From positions 1-36,059 of the forward strand of contig NZ_MIPP01000038.1 in the NCBI RefSeq assembly GCF_002095385.1: DNA of 36,059 bases, given 5' to 3'. Within the stretch, counting starts at the first letter, position 1. Every line of letters begins with the position of its first letter. The position numbers were made by a program, and so were the translations under genes. The notes beneath the pieces were generated by a model. It was not told the DNA's origin. It searched no databases and worked only from the letters and a program-made list of their open reading frames with translations. This DNA comes from Pantoea eucrina (GTDB taxonomy: Bacteria > Pseudomonadota > Gammaproteobacteria > Enterobacterales > Enterobacteriaceae). This document shows, piece after piece, positions 8,172-15,122 of this stretch.

Positions 8172-8184
8172 AATCAATGGTTTA
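8172..8184 (+). promoter_or_regulatory. IHF site upstream of dps
   Basis: AATCAATGGTTTA is a perfect match to the IHF consensus WATCAANNNNTTR within AT-rich DNA, about 100 bases upstream of the dps -10. IHF is a known activator of E. coli dps, so the position makes sense. The remainder of the 302-base dps-rhtA gap holds the palindrome GGAAT-GATAATG-ATTCC (8249-8265) and the rhtA hairpin. Confidence 0.6.
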
Positions 8185-8274
8185 TTATATAGGTCTTAAA
8201 GATGTTATCTGTGTGACAAAATAATAACGGCCCGGCGATGCAATAACGGAATGATAATGATTCCGGATGCCGGC

Positions 8275-8299
8275 GCAGCCTGCTGAAATAACAGGCTGC
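8275..8299 (-). terminator. Possible rhtA terminator hairpin
   Basis: GCAGCCTG (8275-8282) pairs with CAGGCTGC (8292-8299) across a 9-base loop, 27 bases past the rhtA stop. No U-tract follows on the minus strand, so it is a weak or non-canonical terminator. Confidence 0.4.
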
Positions 8300-8325
8300 G
8301 ATAGACAGCGTTAATTAAGCGTAAC

Positions 8326-9216
8326 TCAGGCGACTTCTTTCAGACGGGCTTTCTGGCGCATGGTCAGCGTGGTGCCTGCCGACGCGGCGATAATCGCCAG
8401 CAGTCCTGACCACTGCGGTAGGGTAAGCTGTTCACCCAGAAACAGCATGCCGGAAAGGGCCGCGACAGCCGGTTCGAGGCTCATCAGGGTGCCAAAGATC
8501 CGCGCCGGCAGGCGGGTCATGGCAATCATCTCCAGTGAATAGGGAATTGCGCTGGAGAGCAGGGCGATCAGCAGCGCCAGCGGCAGGATCTCCCAGTGCC
8601 AGATGCCGGGGGAGGCAAACAGCAGTCCCAGCGGCACGAAGATAACAGAAGCGATAAGCGAGCCCATTGCCACCGTTGCCGGGCCGTGCTCCGCGCCGGC
8701 ACGCTGTCCGGAGAGGATATAGATTGCCCAGCAGACGCCGGCACCTACTGCCAGCAGTGCGCCGAGCGGATCAATATGGCTGATGCCGTCACCGATTGGC
8801 AGCAGAAACCAGAGCCCGGCGACTGCCAGCGCTATCCAGAGAAAATCAAGCAGGCGGCGCGCGCCTGCCAGCGCCAGCGCCAGCGGACCGAGAAACTCCA
8901 GCGCCACGCCCACACCCAGCGGGATTGTCCGCAGGGCGAGGTAAAACAGAAAGTTCATACAGCCGAGCGCCAGGCCGTAAATCAGCAGGGGTTTACGCTG
9001 CGCCGGAGTAAAGTGCAAACGCCAGGGTTTGAAAAAGAGACAAAGCAGCAGCGTACCGAGTCCGAGACGCAGCGCAGTGATGCCGGGCGCACCCGCGACG
9101 TCAAACAGCGATTTTGCCAGCGAGGCGCCACCCTGCAGCGACATCATAGCGAAGAGCAAAATCACAATGGGCAGCCATACGGGAAAGCTATTTTTACGAG
9201 AAAGAGGCGCAGACAT
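8326..9216 (-). CDS. rhtA: Threonine/homoserine exporter RhtA (EamA family)
   Basis: Inner-membrane drug/metabolite transporter of about ten helices made of two EamA repeats, exporting threonine, homoserine and related amino acids. The 296 residues compare with 295 in E. coli. Conserved stretches are PVWLPIVILLFAMMSLQGGA, SLAKSLFDVAGAPGITALRL, CWAIYILSGQRAGAEHGPAT, and SLEMIAMTRLPARIFGTLMS with LEPAVAALSGM directly after. The ATG has only AACAGG directly in front, a poor Shine-Dalgarno, but no better in-frame start fits the family. Position between dps and ompX is conserved with E. coli. Confidence 0.94.
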   Translation of the reverse strand: MSAPLSRKNSFPVWLPIVILLFAMMSLQGGASLAKSLFDVAGAPGITALRLGLGTLLLCLFFKPWRLHFTPAQRKPLLIYGLALGCMNFLFYLALRTIPLGVGVALEFLGPLALALAGARRLLDFLWIALAVAGLWFLLPIGDGISHIDPLGALLAVGAGVCWAIYILSGQRAGAEHGPATVAMGSLIASVIFVPLGLLFASPGIWHWEILPLALLIALLSSAIPYSLEMIAMTRLPARIFGTLMSLEPAVAALSGMLFLGEQLTLPQWSGLLAIIAASAGTTLTMRQKARLKEVA

Positions 9217-9585
9217 CCTGTTGTCGATTCCGGAAATGAGGGGTGAGCGAAGGAGAGTAGCTTAAAGCAATTGCAGGCTGACGGGAAAAAATAAGGCCAG
9301 TTTCGCTTCAGAAAATGGCTAAAAAAGAGCCGTTTACAGGGCCAATTTTGTAAAGAATTGTCAGATTACTTTAGGAATTTACTTAAAGGCATTTTTTGTT
9401 TGCAGAATTATTGAACTAAAAATGAAGGTATTTTATAAGTAAAATGAATGACATAGGAAACTTCATTAACTTTCTGTTACACCAAACAATCTCTTGGACA
9501 ACAAAATCCGGGCAGAGTTTCTCCCTAACTTTTGTTATATTTTTAGCGTTGTCAGGAGAGAAGTATTTTCACATTTGAGGTGGTT
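9217..9585. other. AT-rich divergent rhtA-ompX intergenic region
   Basis: 369 bases without a convincing gene. It carries the ompX promoter and, presumably, that of rhtA. An imperfect inverted repeat AATGAA / TTCATT lies around 9443-9470. I see no terminator and no small ORF with a good ribosome site. Confidence 0.6.
9533..9541 (+). promoter_or_regulatory. Probable ompX extended -10 promoter
   Basis: TGTTATATT is a TGN-TATATT extended -10 element (5/6 to TATAAT) with no good -35 in front. It would give a leader of about 35-40 bases before the ompX start. Confidence 0.4.
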
Positions 9586-10098
9586 ATGAAAAAAATTGCA
9601 TGTCTTTCAGCACTGGCTTGTGTACTGGCAGTTTCTGCTGGCTCAGCCATGGCACAGAGCACCGTTTCTGGCGGTTACGCACAGAGCGATTATCAGGGCG
9701 TTGCTAACAAAGCTAACGGCTTCAACCTGAAATACCGCTACGAAGACGGTTCAAACCCACTGGGCTGGATCGGTTCTTTCACCTACACCGAAAAAGATCG
9801 TACTGAAGATGGCGTTTACAACAAAGGCCAGTACTACGGCTTCACCGGCGGCCCGGCTTACCGTCTGAACGACTGGGCGAGCATCTACGGCGTTGTAGGT
9901 ATCGGCTACGGTAAATTCCAGCAGAACGAATCTGCCGGTCAGTCTAAATCTGACAGCAGCGACGTAGGCATCGCTTACGGCGCAGGTATGCAGTTCAACC
10001 CAATTGAAAACGTTGCACTGGACGTGGGCTACGAGCAGAGCCGCATCCGCAACGTTGACGTAGGCACCTGGATCGCTGGCGTCGGCTATAGCTTCTAA
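9586..10098 (+). CDS. ompX: Outer membrane protein OmpX
   Basis: Small eight-stranded beta-barrel of the OmpX/Ail/Lom family, outer membrane, implicated in surface interactions and envelope stress. The protein is 170 residues (E. coli 171), with a 25-residue signal peptide MKKIACLSALACVLAVSAGS ending AMAQ. The barrel strands are near-identical to E. coli (GGYAQSDYQG, GFNLKYRYEDGSNPLG, SFTYTEKDRTEDG, NDWASIYGVVGIGYGKFQ, VDVGTWIAGVGYSF, ending in aromatic Phe). ATG 9586 follows GAGGTGG and is preferred over an in-frame ATG at 9580. Codon choice looks biased to highly expressed codons. Monocistronic, with a strong terminator. Confidence 0.97.
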   Translation: MKKIACLSALACVLAVSAGSAMAQSTVSGGYAQSDYQGVANKANGFNLKYRYEDGSNPLGWIGSFTYTEKDRTEDGVYNKGQYYGFTGGPAYRLNDWASIYGVVGIGYGKFQQNESAGQSKSDSSDVGIAYGAGMQFNPIENVALDVGYEQSRIRNVDVGTWIAGVGYSF

Positions 10099-10125
10099 GT
10101 TTAGCTTAGACCAGAGTTGCACATG

Positions 10126-10157
10126 AAACGGTCCCGCAGGGGGCCGTTTTTTTTTTG
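10126..10157 (+). terminator. Intrinsic terminator of ompX
   Basis: AAACGGTCCC and GGGGCCGTTT form a 10-bp stem (one T-G wobble) with a GCAG loop, followed by a run of T bases to 10156. Confidence 0.9.
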
Positions 10158-10191
10158 CCTGAAGAGGGTGCCGGTGCAGCAGAGCAGAAAG

Positions 10192-10216
10192 ACAAAAACC
10201 CGCCATCGGGCGGGTT
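10192..10216 (-). terminator. Intrinsic terminator of the mntS-like gene
   Basis: AACCCGCC (10197-10204) pairs with GGCGGGTT (10209-10216) with an ATCG loop. On the minus strand the stem is followed by TTTTGTC. It lies 22 bases past the stop of the small minus-strand gene, supporting that gene as a genuine transcript unit. Confidence 0.75.
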
Positions 10217-10237
10217 AAGCAGTAGCCTTGCGGGCTT

Positions 10238-10429
10238 TCAGCCGCGCCAGATAATCTGGTTGCACGGGCGTTCGCACTTTTTGCCTGCGAGCTTTTCCAG
10301 CAGCATCAGGCGGAGCGCAAAGGGCGAGCGGCTGAACAGGCAGAGCAGCGATTTGATATCAAAAGCGGGCTTGCGCTGAGCGGCTTGCGGGCATTTGCCG
10401 CAATCAAGGCAGTTTTTCAGGGTGCTCAT
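10238..10429 (-). CDS. mntS: MntS-like small protein, enlarged and cysteine-rich
   Basis: A 63-residue protein whose middle, LFSRSPFALRLMLLEKLAG (31-49), closely resembles the core of E. coli MntS (VFSHSPFKVRLMLLSMLCD as I recall it). MntS is a 42-residue protein that raises intracellular manganese by inhibiting the exporter MntP. This version adds an N-terminal segment with CLDCGKC (C7, C10, C13), C30, and a C-terminal KCERPC (C52, C56). The Shine-Dalgarno GGGAGGTGA five bases from the ATG is near perfect and fixes the start. It is divergent from mntR across an MntR box, as in E. coli, and ends in its own terminator. Homology and context are strong. Whether the cysteines bind metal is unknown. 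Confidence 0.8.
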   Translation of the reverse strand: MSTLKNCLDCGKCPQAAQRKPAFDIKSLLCLFSRSPFALRLMLLEKLAGKKCERPCNQIIWRG

Positions 10430-10520
10430 CTTCACCTCCCCATGAATAACAGATGATGCGTAAGCGCTGGTGCGTACCGGACATTGCTGCCTTTTCACGC
10501 TTTTCGCTTACATCATGTAC

Positions 10521-10551
10521 AAAGATAGCATTGGCTATACTCTTTAGCCAA
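10521..10551 (-). promoter_or_regulatory. MntR operator and mntS-like promoter
   Basis: ATAGC-ATTG-GCTAT (10525-10538), inside AAAGATAGC...GCTATACTC, matches the E. coli MntR palindrome (AACATAGC-N4-GCTATGTT). On the minus strand it overlaps a promoter made of TTGGCT (10546-10551), an 18-base spacer and TATCTT (10522-10527). MntR with manganese should therefore repress the small gene. It may also affect mntR. Confidence 0.75.
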
Positions 10552-10653
10552 CACTATTCATGAAAAATTTGTGCTTATTTGCGCCTGGTTTACAATGAGC
10601 GCAGCCAGTCCGCACGGCTGGTAAGGTGCGGCAGATAATAAAGAGGAAGCTTA

Positions 10654-11112
10654 ATGAGTCGTCGTGCGAAAAATGCCATCAATACCCCTCAGGGGCCGCT
10701 TAAGGATATTGAGGAGCATGTTGAAGGCTTTCGTCAGGTGCGCGAAGCTCATCGTCGTGAATTGATTGATGATTACGTCGAGCTGATCTCCGATCTCATT
10801 CGTGAATTTGGTGAGGCGCGTCAGGTGGATATGGCGGCGCGCCTTGGCGTATCGCAGCCTACCGTGGCAAAAATGCTGAAGCGCCTGAGCACCACCGGCC
10901 TGGTAGAGCAGGTGCCCTATCGTGGCGTCTTCCTGACGCCGGAAGGTGAAAAACTCGCAGAGGCGAGCCGCGTTCGCCACCATATCGTTGAAACGTTTTT
11001 GCTGGCATTAGGCGTCAGCCCGGAGACCGCACGCCGCGACTCTGAAGGGCTGGAGCATCACGTCAGCGACGAAACCCTGGCCGTCTTTCAGAAATTTTAT
11101 GAGAATCGCTAA
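10654..11112 (+). CDS. mntR: Manganese-responsive transcriptional regulator MntR
   Basis: DtxR/MntR-family repressor that binds DNA when loaded with Mn(II) and controls mntH, mntP and mntS. The protein is 152 residues, near the E. coli 155. The winged helix includes [21 protein letters not shown] (recognition helix) and [15 protein letters not shown]. Metal and dimer region: [17 protein letters not shown] and [11 protein letters not shown], with the conserved His/Glu ligands. AGAGGAAG lies before the ATG. A possible -10 TACAAT is at 10591-10596. It probably forms an operon with ybiR, 21 bases downstream. Confidence 0.95.
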   Translation: MSRRAKNAINTPQGPLKDIEEHVEGFRQVREAHRRELIDDYVELISDLIREFGEARQVDMAARLGVSQPTVAKMLKRLSTTGLVEQVPYRGVFLTPEGEKLAEASRVRHHIVETFLLALGVSPETARRDSEGLEHHVSDETLAVFQKFYENR

Positions 11113-11133
11113 CTTATAAGGCCTGCCGCTATC

Positions 11134-12243
11134 ATGCCCATCGTGCTTCGATCCTTAATGCGTGACCGTATTTTGCATTTGTTGTTACTGCTGGGTGTGA
11201 TACTGCTGCCGCTGGCAGAGTATCGCTGGTCGCAGCTGCCGGCTTCTGTCGACTGGCAGACCATCATGACGCTGACCGGCCTGCTGATGCTGACGAAAGG
11301 GCTGGAGAACAGCGGTTATTTTGACGTACTGGGCGCTCGCCTGATTCAGCGCTTTCAGCATGAACGTGCGCTGGCGCTGTTTATGGTCTGCGCCGCCGCG
11401 CTGCTTTCAACCTTTCTGACCAACGATGTCGCGCTATTTATTCTGGTGCCGCTGACGCTGACGCTGCGCAAATTTTCCCATCTGCCGGTCTCGCGGCTCA
11501 TTATCTTTGAAGCACTGGCGGTTAACGCCGGCTCGCTACTGACCCCGGTCGGCAATCCGCAAAATATCCTGCTGTGGAGTCACGGCTCGCTGAGCGTGGG
11601 CGGATTCATCCTGCAGATGCTGCCGCTGGCAGCTGTGCTGATGATAACGCTGGTCGCGCTGACCTGGTGGAGCTTTCCGGCGCAGCACATAGATAAACAC
11701 AGTGACGCCGGGTCGCAGCAGTGGAGCCGGCGCCTGTTCAGCGTCAGCCTGCTGCTCTATATCGTATTTATCGTGGCGCTGGAGCTGAAGATGACGGGCT
11801 GGGCGCTGCTGCTGGTCGCCGCCTGCTTTTTGATCATGGCGCGAGGGGTGCTGGCCGCCATTGACTGGAGCCTGCTGCTGGTTTTTGTCGCGATGTTTAT
11901 CGACGTCTTTTTGCTCATGCATCTGCCTGCGCTGCAGCCGTGGTTTGCCCGTATCGGGCAGCTGGGGGAGGGCGGTATCTATTTACTGGCTATCGGCCTG
12001 TCGCAGTTTATCAGTAATGTCCCGGCCACTATCCTGCTGCTGCAAAAAACCGATCCCTCTGTGGTGCTTGCCTGGGCGGTGAATATTGGCGGCTTTGGCC
12101 TGCTGCCGGGATCGCTGGCGAACCTGATTGCGCTGCGCATGGCGCAGGATAAAAAAGTCTGGTGGCGTTTTCATCTCTTCTCACTGCCGATGCTGGCGTG
12201 GTCAATGCTGTGCGGCTGGCTGCTGCTGCAGTGGCTTCACTGA
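11134..12243 (+). CDS. ybiR: YbiR, anion transporter-type inner-membrane protein
   Basis: Multi-spanning permease of the ArsB/NhaD/DASS-like ion transporter superfamily; substrate not established. The 369 residues compare with about 372 in E. coli YbiR. Landmarks are LTGLLMLTKGLENSGYFDVL, LSTFLTNDVALFILVPLTL, the re-entrant-type loop LLTPVGNPQNILLWSHG, and the repeat counterpart SQFISNVPATILLLQK. Ten or more hydrophobic segments are visible. The ribosome site is weak (AAGG 12 bases from the start). It follows mntR closely as in E. coli, so transcription with mntR is likely. A weak 7-bp hairpin without a U-tract lies at 12249-12268 after the stop. Confidence 0.9.
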   Translation: MPIVLRSLMRDRILHLLLLLGVILLPLAEYRWSQLPASVDWQTIMTLTGLLMLTKGLENSGYFDVLGARLIQRFQHERALALFMVCAAALLSTFLTNDVALFILVPLTLTLRKFSHLPVSRLIIFEALAVNAGSLLTPVGNPQNILLWSHGSLSVGGFILQMLPLAAVLMITLVALTWWSFPAQHIDKHSDAGSQQWSRRLFSVSLLLYIVFIVALELKMTGWALLLVAACFLIMARGVLAAIDWSLLLVFVAMFIDVFLLMHLPALQPWFARIGQLGEGGIYLLAIGLSQFISNVPATILLLQKTDPSVVLAWAVNIGGFGLLPGSLANLIALRMAQDKKVWWRFHLFSLPMLAWSMLCGWLLLQWLH

Positions 12244-12404
12244 GTGCGGGCGCTGGCTCTTCAGCGCCTTAGCCACCGCTGTGGCATAACGTGCCGCCCG
12301 TCTCTGCTTATGTAAAGTTACACTGGAATTTGTCAATTTATTATCTAATGTTAAGTTGACCGTTTATGCCCGGGGATCGGGCTTTCAGCCAGTGATGACA
12401 AATT

Positions 12405-13556
12405 ATGAGCGAAAATCAGCAGCAGGACCCGCAGAAGCCGTCAGATAACGACAACGATCCGCAGCAGGACAACAGCCAGCAGCAGCAGGACAAAAACAGG
12501 GATGACGATCAGCCGCGTAAGCGTCCCGGTAAAAAGCCGCTGATTATTCTCGCGATTGTTGTGGTGATTATGCTGATAGTGGGGTTCTGGTTCTGGTTTA
12601 CCACCCGCAATATTGAAACCACCGATGACGCCTTTACGGAAGGTAACGCCGTTACCGTGGCACCTAAAGCCTCAGGCTACGTGGTGCAGCTGCTGGTAAA
12701 AGATAACCAGCGGGTAAAAAAAGGCGATCTGCTGGTGGTGATCGATCCGCGCGACAGTGCTGCACAGCGCGATCAGGCAAAAGCACAGCTGGGGCTGGCT
12801 CAGGCTCAGCTGCATCAGGCGCAGGCGCAGCTGGCGCTGTCGCGCGTGCAGTATCCGGCGCAGCGCGATCAGGCGCTGGCGCAGCAGGCGAGCGCGCAGG
12901 CGAACTTACTTAATGCGCAGGCGGATTACCGCCGGCAGCGCGGCGTGGATCCCCGCGCCACGTCTCAGCGTAATATCGATACCGCCGCGGCGCAGCTGCG
13001 CTCAGCGGAAGCGCAGCTGCAGAGTGCTAAAGCGCAGGTTGAGGTCGCCTCACAGGTCAAACTGCAGATCCGGCAACAGGAAACAAATGTGGAAGCGCGC
13101 CAGCAGCAGGTGGAACAGGCGCAGGCGCAGCTTAATACCGCAGAGCTCAATCTCTCTTACACCGAAGTGCGTGCCCCTTACGACGGTTTTGTCACCAAAC
13201 GTAACGTGCAGCTCGGCACGCTGGTGCAGGCGGGCTCAGCCCTGTTTTCGCTGGTGTCACCTGATATCTGGATTACCGCTAACTTCAAAGAGTCACAGCT
13301 GGCGCGCATGAATCCGGGTGACAAAGTTGAGATCAGCGTGGACGCATGGCCTGATATGAAACTGCACGGCCACGTCGACAGCATTCAGATGGGGTCAGGC
13401 TCACGTTTCTCCGCCTTCCCGTCGGAGAACGCTACCGGTAACTATGTGAAAATTGTGCAGCGCGTCCCGGTTAAAATCGTTATCGATAGCGGACTGGATC
13501 CGGCTCATCCGCTGCCGCTTGGACTCTCGGTAGAGCCTGAGGTGACGGTAGAATGA
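12405..13556 (+). CDS. EmrA-like membrane fusion (HlyD-family) efflux adaptor
   Basis: Periplasmic adaptor linking an inner-membrane DHA2 pump to an outer-membrane channel. It is 383 residues. Residues 1-45 form a cytoplasmic tail very rich in Q, N, D and S, then a basic patch, a single membrane span (IILAIVVVIMLIVGFWFWF, about 47-65) and the lipoyl half-motif ETTDDAFTEGN. These precede a long alpha-hairpin of A/Q-rich heptads (about 120-230) and a second lipoyl half (YTEVRAPYDGFVTKRNVQLG). The stop overlaps the next gene as ATGA. The ribosome site is weak. The assignment to the family is firm; the exported compounds are unknown. It sits where E. coli has ldtB. Confidence 0.92.
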   Translation: MSENQQQDPQKPSDNDNDPQQDNSQQQQDKNRDDDQPRKRPGKKPLIILAIVVVIMLIVGFWFWFTTRNIETTDDAFTEGNAVTVAPKASGYVVQLLVKDNQRVKKGDLLVVIDPRDSAAQRDQAKAQLGLAQAQLHQAQAQLALSRVQYPAQRDQALAQQASAQANLLNAQADYRRQRGVDPRATSQRNIDTAAAQLRSAEAQLQSAKAQVEVASQVKLQIRQQETNVEARQQQVEQAQAQLNTAELNLSYTEVRAPYDGFVTKRNVQLGTLVQAGSALFSLVSPDIWITANFKESQLARMNPGDKVEISVDAWPDMKLHGHVDSIQMGSGSRFSAFPSENATGNYVKIVQRVPVKIVIDSGLDPAHPLPLGLSVEPEVTVE

Positions 13557-15121
13557 GTGCAGGCGAGAGCTGGCGCCCGGCCAGCAACCCCTGGCTGGTC
13601 GCCATCACGGTCACGCTGGCGGTGTTCATGGAGATCCTGGACACCACCATCGTAAACGTTGCGCTGCCGCATATTGCGGGTTCGCTCTCCTCCAGCTATG
13701 ACGAATCCACCTGGGTACTCACCTCCTACCTGGTTGCGAATGGCATTGTGCTGCCGATCTCCGCCTTCTTCAGCCGCTTATTTGGCCGCAAGCAGTTCTT
13801 CCTGATCTGTATTGTGATGTTCACTATCTGCTCATTTCTCTGCGGCATTGCCACCGAGCTGTGGCAAATCATTCTGTTTCGCGTGCTGCAGGGCTTTTTT
13901 GGCGGCGGCCTGCAGCCGGTTCAGCAATCGGTACTGCTCGACTACTTCAAGCCGGCCGATCGCGGTAAAGCCTTTGGCCTCTCTTCAATTGCGATTATCG
14001 TAGCACCGGTGATTGGCCCGACGCTGGGCGGCTGGATCACCGACAATTACAGCTGGCGCTGGGTCTTCTTTATTAATATTCCGGTAGGGATTTTAACCGT
14101 GCTGGCGATTTACCAGCTGCTTGAAGATCCGCCGTGGGAGCGCAAGTGGGATAAAGGCCGGCTGAAAATTGACTATATCGGCATCAGCCTGATCACGCTT
14201 GGCCTTGGCTGTCTGCAGGTGTTTCTCGATCGCGGTGAAGATGAAGACTGGTTCGCTTCGCACTTTATTCGTCTGTTCGCCATGCTGGCCGCGGTGGGGC
14301 TGGTGGGCGCGGTCTACTGGCTGCTCTATGCGCGTAAGCCGGTCGTGGATATCCGCGTGATGAAAGATCGCAACTTCTGGGTCGCCGGTCTGCTGATGGC
14401 CGGTATGGCTATGATCCTCTACGGCAGCTCAGTGGTGCTGCCGCAGCTGGCGCAGCAGGATCTGGGGTATACCGCCACCTGGTCAGGACTGGTGCTGTCG
14501 CCCGGAGCCGTATTGATCGTGCTGACCATTCCGCTGGTACTGAAGCTGATGCCAGTTGTGCAGACTCGCTATATTATCGCCTTCGGCTTCAGCTGCCTGG
14601 CGCTGGCCTTTTTTTACTCCAGTACGCTGACGCCGGACGTGGATTTTAAAACCCTGGTGATGATGCGCAGCGCGCAATCTATCGGGCTGGGCTTTCTGTT
14701 TGTTCCGCTTACCACCATTGCGTTTGTCACCATCCCGCAGAAGCTTAACGCCGATGCGTCCGCGCTGTTTACCATGTTTCGTAACGTGGCCGGCTCTATC
14801 GGTATCTCACTGGCAACCGCCGGGATCACCGAGCGTGAACAGGTGCGTTCCGCGCACATGGTGCATAACATGTCGCCGCTGAATGAGCAGTTCAACCTGA
14901 CACTGCAGCAGTGGGCTCAGGCGATCCGCGATTTTACGCAGGTAGCTGGCGATCCGCTGCAGCTTGCCGCGGGTCAGCTCTATCAGGAGATGATCGCTCA
15001 GGCGCGCATTCTGGCCTATATCGACGTGTTCACGGGACTGAGCATCGTCGCCATGATACTGATCCCTCTATGTTGGTTACTTTCGCCGATTAAGAGCGAA
15101 GGTAGTGCAGGAGCACACTAA
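13553..15121 (+). CDS. EmrB-like multidrug efflux MFS transporter (DHA2 family)
   Basis: Proton-coupled drug exporter with about 14 transmembrane helices, 522 residues. N-terminal signature: AVFMEILDTTIVNVALPHIA, then SSSYDESTWVLTSYLVANGI, FFSRLFGRKQFFLICIV, FRVLQGFFGGGLQPVQQSVL and the motif C-like VIGPTLGGWITDNYSWRWVF. These match EmrB closely. Translationally coupled to the adaptor upstream (ATGA overlap) and followed by the outer-membrane factor with one base between, so all three form one operon encoding a complete tripartite pump. Substrate is not deducible from sequence; aromatic or fatty-acid-like toxic compounds are typical for the family. Confidence 0.94.
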   Translation: MSAGESWRPASNPWLVAITVTLAVFMEILDTTIVNVALPHIAGSLSSSYDESTWVLTSYLVANGIVLPISAFFSRLFGRKQFFLICIVMFTICSFLCGIATELWQIILFRVLQGFFGGGLQPVQQSVLLDYFKPADRGKAFGLSSIAIIVAPVIGPTLGGWITDNYSWRWVFFINIPVGILTVLAIYQLLEDPPWERKWDKGRLKIDYIGISLITLGLGCLQVFLDRGEDEDWFASHFIRLFAMLAAVGLVGAVYWLLYARKPVVDIRVMKDRNFWVAGLLMAGMAMILYGSSVVLPQLAQQDLGYTATWSGLVLSPGAVLIVLTIPLVLKLMPVVQTRYIIAFGFSCLALAFFYSSTLTPDVDFKTLVMMRSAQSIGLGFLFVPLTTIAFVTIPQKLNADASALFTMFRNVAGSIGISLATAGITEREQVRSAHMVHNMSPLNEQFNLTLQQWAQAIRDFTQVAGDPLQLAAGQLYQEMIAQARILAYIDVFTGLSIVAMILIPLCWLLSPIKSEGSAGAH

Positions 15122-15122
15122 A

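Noticed and set aside
8248..8267. Fur box between rhtA and dps
   Set aside because: GATAATGAT is present but the match to the 19-base consensus is only about 12 positions and the location is downstream of rhtA and far from the dps promoter.
8596..9246. Plus-strand ORF of 216 codons
   Set aside because: Antisense to rhtA; Q/R/H-rich composition is that of a mirrored membrane-protein gene.
10155..10379. Plus-strand ORF opposite the MntS-like gene
   Set aside because: It crosses two terminators and has no ribosome site; the minus-strand gene is better supported in every respect.
12249..12268. Terminator after ybiR
   Set aside because: GGCGCTG / CAGCGCC is a 7-bp stem but no U-tract follows, so it is not listed as a feature on its own.
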